From assembly GCF_013415325.1 (NCBI RefSeq), contig NZ_JACBYE010000016.1:1-64000 (forward strand): 64,000 nt of DNA, read 5' to 3'. The translations under genes and the position numbers were made by a program. Position 1 is the stretch's first letter, and the number at the start of each line of letters is the position of its first letter. The stretch is from Sanguibacter inulinus. Lineage in GTDB: Bacteria > Actinomycetota > Actinomycetes > Actinomycetales > Cellulomonadaceae. Below the pieces are notes generated by a model. The model saw only the letters and a list, made by a program, of their open reading frames with translations, made no database searches and had not been told where the DNA came from. This document shows positions 61,339-64,000 of this stretch, piece after piece.

Positions 61339-62604
61339 TCATGCGAGGAGCAGCGTCCCGAGCAGCGCGACCCCGGCCGCCACGACTGTCGCGACAGCAC
61401 CGAGACCGAGGGACCGTCCGCCGCTGCGGACCAGCCTGCGCAGGTCGACGCTCGTGCCGAGCGCGACCATCGCCGCCGTGAGCAGCACCCGCTGGAGGAC
61501 GTCTGCCGCGGACAGCAGCGCGTCGGGCAGCACCCCGGTCGACCTCACGAGGACGGCACCCAGGAAGGCCAGCACGAAGGCCGGGACGAGAGGGGCCGCG
61601 CGGCGCGCGCCTGCTGCGGCAGGTCCACGGTCCGTCCCGGCAGGTCCGTCGACAGTCCCGGCAGGTCCGTCAGCCGTGCCGTCGTCGCAGCCGCGGACTG
61701 ACCCGTGGACAGCACGAGCGGTCCGCCGACCGTGCGCCGCGACCAGCGCGGTGAGCGGCGCGAGCAGCACGACGCGCGCGAGCTTCGCGACGGTCGCTGC
61801 AGCGAGGGCGGGCGCAGAGACCGCACCGGCAGCGGCGACGACCTGACCGACCTCCTGGACGCTCGACCCGATGAAGAGGCCGGCCTGCGCGTCCGAGAGA
61901 CCCAGCGCCGAGACGACCCAGGGCAGGACGAGCACGGCGAGGGTCCCGTAGAGCGTCACGAGTGCGAGCGCAGTGCCGACGGCGTCCCCGTCGCCTGGCA
62001 CGTCCGGGCCTGGGTCGCCGTCGACCGTCGCCCCGGGCTCCGTGGTCCCTCTCCCGGGGACGGCTCGGCCAGCCGGCCCTCGCGCGCCGCCGACGGTCGC
62101 GCTCATCGCGGCGATCGCGGCCGCACCGCAGATCGAGAACCCCGTCGCGACGTAGAGGCGGGTGAGCGGGTCGACACCCATCCAGCGCCCGAGCCGGAGC
62201 GTGAGCAGGAAGGTGCAGACCACGGTGACGAGCACGACGGTGACCCCGCGCCACCCGAGCCCCGCGAGCTGGCCGAGCGAGAGCTGGAGCCCGAGGAGCA
62301 CGATCCCGGCACGCAGCACGTGCTTGCCAGCCCACGCCACCCCGGGTGCAGCAGCCCGCGGCACGGCGCGCAGCGTCCCGAGCACAGCGCCGATCCCCAG
62401 GGCGACGACGAGCGGAGACACTGCAGCCCCGGTCGCCGAGACGAGCAGGTCGGCGAGCACCAGGCTCGCGGCAGCAGCACCAGCGACCAGCAGGAGCCCA
62501 GGGAGCGTCGGGACGACTGCGGCACGGCGGGTCGGGCGCAGGTCGGGCGGGAGAGTCGGGCGGCGCATGCGCCCGGGTGCTGAACGGTCACGTGGTGAGG
62601 TCAC
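61339..62604 (-). CDS. YeiH/UPF0324-family membrane transporter
   Basis: 421 residues, about 10 membrane segments. GIGAVLGTLR, AGKHVLRAGIVLLGLQLSLGQL, VATGFSICGAAAIAAMSATVG and LFIGSSVQEVGQVVAAAG are YeiH-family signatures. Two disordered Gly/Pro/Asp loops (PGRGTTEPGATVDGDPGPDV; GPAGTVDGPAGTDRGPA) interrupt it. The family is annotated as putative sulfate exporter; evidence for a substrate is thin. GTG at 62604 has AGGGTGG upstream; ATG at 62568 is an alternative. Divergent LysR gene is the likely regulator, as with E. coli YeiE-YeiH. Confidence 0.88.
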   Translation of the reverse strand: MTSPRDRSAPGRMRRPTLPPDLRPTRRAAVVPTLPGLLLVAGAAAASLVLADLLVSATGAAVSPLVVALGIGAVLGTLRAVPRAAAPGVAWAGKHVLRAGIVLLGLQLSLGQLAGLGWRGVTVVLVTVVCTFLLTLRLGRWMGVDPLTRLYVATGFSICGAAAIAAMSATVGGARGPAGRAVPGRGTTEPGATVDGDPGPDVPGDGDAVGTALALVTLYGTLAVLVLPWVVSALGLSDAQAGLFIGSSVQEVGQVVAAAGAVSAPALAAATVAKLARVVLLAPLTALVAAHGRRTARAVHGSVRGCDDGTADGPAGTVDGPAGTDRGPAAAGARRAAPLVPAFVLAFLGAVLVRSTGVLPDALLSAADVLQRVLLTAAMVALGTSVDLRRLVRSGGRSLGLGAVATVVAAGVALLGTLLLA

Positions 62605-62660
62605 ACGATCCACCCTGCGCGGTCGACCCGCCTGACGGAATACCCGCTTCCCTGTCGCGA

Positions 62661-62691
62661 CATAGCCCGAGGCTATGGCCGGCCGTAGGAT
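62661..62691 (+). promoter_or_regulatory. LysR operator and leaderless promoter
   Basis: Perfect inverted repeat CATAGCC-N3-GGCTATG at 62661-62677, containing the T-N11-A core of LysR boxes, in the 93-bp divergent gap. TAGGAT at 62686-62691 ends 6 nt before the lysR GTG, predicting a leaderless regulator mRNA with the operator just upstream of its -10. Confidence 0.7.
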
Positions 62692-62697
62692 CGACGG

Positions 62698-63621
62698 GTG
62701 GAACACACCGCTCCGACCCCGCGCACCTCTCTCGCCGCTCTCGACGTGCTCGTCGCGACCGACACCCATGGCTCGATCAGCGCGGCCGCCCGCTCCCTCG
62801 GCATCTCGCAGCCGAGCGCGTCGTCGACGCTCCGCAGGCTCGAGAGGGCGCTCGGCCTCGAGATCGTGGCCCGGTCCACCCGCGGCAGCCACCTCACCGA
62901 GGAGGGCCGTGCCGTCGCTGTGTGGGCACGGACCGTGCTCGACGCCTCGGACGCTCTCGAGAGGGCCGCAGCAGCACTGCGCGAGGGTCCTGCGCACAGG
63001 GTCCGGGTCGCGGCGAGCATGACGATCGCCGAGCACCTCGTCCCACGATGGCTGGCACGCCTGACCGCAGCCGAAGACCGCGGGAGGCCTGAGGTCGAGC
63101 TCATCGTCCGCAACTCCCAGGACGTCATGGACCTGGTGCTCTCAGGAGCCGCAGACCTCGGCTTCGTCGAGGGCTCGACGGTGCGGCGCGGACTGCGCAG
63201 CCGGACCGTGCAGCGGGACAGCCTCGCCGTGGTCGTCGGACGACAGCACCCGTGGGCCCGGCGTCGCGGGCACAGCGTGAGCGTCGACGAGCTGCTCGCC
63301 GCACGCTTGGTCGTCCGCGAGTCCGGCTCGGGCACCCGGGACATCCTCGAACGGGCCCTCGCCCGAGCCGGGTCACGCCTGCCCGACCACCTGCCGAGCC
63401 TGGGCTCGACGGCCGCGCTCGTCGCGAGCGTCCGCATCTCCGACTCGGTCACGGTGCTCTCCGAGCTGGCCGTCGCCGACGACGTCGAGCGCGGGACCCT
63501 CGTGCGCCTCGACGTCCCCGAGCTCGACCTCACCCGGCGCCTGCGCATGGTGTGGCGCGACGGCGCCGAGATGCCCGCACCGGTCCGCAGGATCGCGGCA
63601 CTGGTCTCCGCCCGGGCCTGA
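62698..63621 (+). CDS. LysR family transcriptional regulator
   Basis: 307 residues. N-terminal winged helix (LAALDVLVATDTHGSISAAARSLGISQPSASSTLRRLERALGLEIVARSTRGSHLTEEGRAV), then a type-2 periplasmic-binding-like effector domain (VRVAASMTIAEHLVPRWLARL, LVLSGAADLGFVEG, ARLVVRESGSGTRDILERAL, VLSELAVADDVERGTLVRLDV). GTG at 62698 with leaderless -10. The GSGTRD motif places it with CysB/YeiE-like regulators. Probably controls the divergent transporter gene. Confidence 0.93.
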   Translation: MEHTAPTPRTSLAALDVLVATDTHGSISAAARSLGISQPSASSTLRRLERALGLEIVARSTRGSHLTEEGRAVAVWARTVLDASDALERAAAALREGPAHRVRVAASMTIAEHLVPRWLARLTAAEDRGRPEVELIVRNSQDVMDLVLSGAADLGFVEGSTVRRGLRSRTVQRDSLAVVVGRQHPWARRRGHSVSVDELLAARLVVRESGSGTRDILERALARAGSRLPDHLPSLGSTAALVASVRISDSVTVLSELAVADDVERGTLVRLDVPELDLTRRLRMVWRDGAEMPAPVRRIAALVSARA

Positions 63622-63738
63622 CGGGCGGGACCTCGCCGGACACCACCTGCCGAGGTCTGCCGGACCACGCCGTCCGCCGCCGTCCGACGGGGACACCCTC
63701 TCGACGGGCCGCAACCCGCATCAGGCCGCCTGGTCTGC

Positions 63739-63770
63739 GCTGCCTGTGCTGCCTGTGCTGCCTGTGCTGC
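63739..63770. repeat. GCTGCCTGT tandem repeat
   Basis: Three perfect 9-bp units (63739-63765) and a partial fourth, between the convergent LysR and HAD genes. Confidence 0.85.
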
Positions 63771-63780
63771 GCGGGCCAGG

Positions 63781-64000
63781 TCAGCCTTCCGTCAGGTACC
63801 CCGTCAGCTGGTCGAGGCCCGCCAGGACCACGACACCGTCGGCCGAGGCCGCGGCCGGGTCTTCCTGGTGCACTCCCCCACGCCGGGTGCCCGGGCGGTC
63901 GAGCCAGGCACCGTAGAGCCCGGCCCGGACAGCGGCGCGAGCGTCGAGGTCGAGCTCGTCGCCGACGTACAGGGTCCGCGACGGGTCCGTCCCGAGGCGC
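63781..64000 (-). CDS. HAD-family hydrolase, C-terminal fragment
   Basis: The last 73 codons of a leftward gene whose start lies beyond the right edge. LYVGDELDLDARAAVRAGLYGAWLDRPG is HAD motif IV (GDELDLD with the two metal-binding aspartates) followed by the usual G-A-G-hydrophobic turn. It then ends LAGLDQLTGYLTEG. The family are phosphatases and dehalogenases; the catalytic motif I is not in view, so function is unresolved. Confidence 0.8.
   Translation of the reverse strand, partial: RLGTDPSRTLYVGDELDLDARAAVRAGLYGAWLDRPGTRRGGVHQEDPAAASADGVVVLAGLDQLTGYLTEG

Overview
The window reads as a high-GC actinobacterial chromosome of the order Micrococcales, most likely a Cellulomonadaceae or Sanguibacteraceae relative. 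This rests on base composition, on GTG and ATG starts, on short operons joined by 4-bp ATGA overlaps, and on family content: F420-dependent oxidoreductase, DUF3515, DUF177, CueP, and an RNase E/G with a very long disordered N-terminus. Gene order around rplU-rpmA-obg-proB-proA-nadD-rsfS and around leuCD-murA-plsC-gpsA-ddl-DUF3515-thiL-rpmB-DAK2-recG-rsmD-coaD is the conserved actinobacterial backbone. I could not run a search, so the taxon is an inference.

Layout. 1-4 kb: a LacI-controlled ABC uptake operon (regulator, cluster-5 solute-binding lipoprotein, two permeases) that probably imports an oligosaccharide. 4-8.8 kb: small metabolic and accessory genes (HEAT-repeat protein, F420 oxidoreductase, CueP lipoprotein, amidase, ArsR regulator). 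8.9-12.2 kb: a lower-GC accessory patch with an unusual protein that joins an acyltransferase-like N-terminus to a helical body, an MFS exporter, a palindrome-controlled promoter and a possible 28-residue ORF. 12.2-21 kb: tRNA-Ala and the leftward backbone from rplU to a histidine phosphatase. 21.2-25.8 kb: a GNAT enzyme and RNase E/G. 26.3-34.6 kb: cytochrome bd oxidase and its assembly transporter (cydABDC), a GAF histidine kinase overlapping cydC, and a convergent NarL/DevR-type response regulator. 34.7-46.3 kb: 2-hydroxyacid dehydrogenase, DUF4259, mutM, rnc, rpmF, DUF177, a coiled-coil protein, coaD, GNAT, rsmD, recG and a DAK2/FakA-like kinase. 46.6-58.7 kb: rpmB, GNAT, thiL, DUF3515, ddl, a trans-sulfuration enzyme, gpsA, plsC, murA, leuD, leuC and an IclR regulator. 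58.7-64 kb: a phased repeat array, tRNA-Glu and tRNA-Gln, two small proteins, a YeiH-type transporter with a divergent LysR regulator, and a truncated HAD hydrolase.

What stands out. (1) At least twelve genes carry a TANNNT-like hexamer ending 6-7 nt before the start codon, which predicts leaderless mRNAs; three divergent pairs (coaD/GNAT, thiL/DUF3515, ddl/trans-sulfuration enzyme) have back-to-back leaderless promoters. (2) A perfect GGGACC-TT-GGTCCC palindrome, the form bound by DevR/NarL regulators, is centred 41.5 bp before the predicted cydA transcription start, and the same locus encodes a DevS/DevR-like pair. (3) A 20-bp-period array of AGGTCGCAC sites, direct then inverted, lies between the leuC regulator gene and the tRNA cluster. 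(4) The 8.9-12 kb island has an orphan protein with a catalytically truncated malonyltransferase-like head. No prophage, insertion sequence, rRNA operon or CRISPR array was seen.
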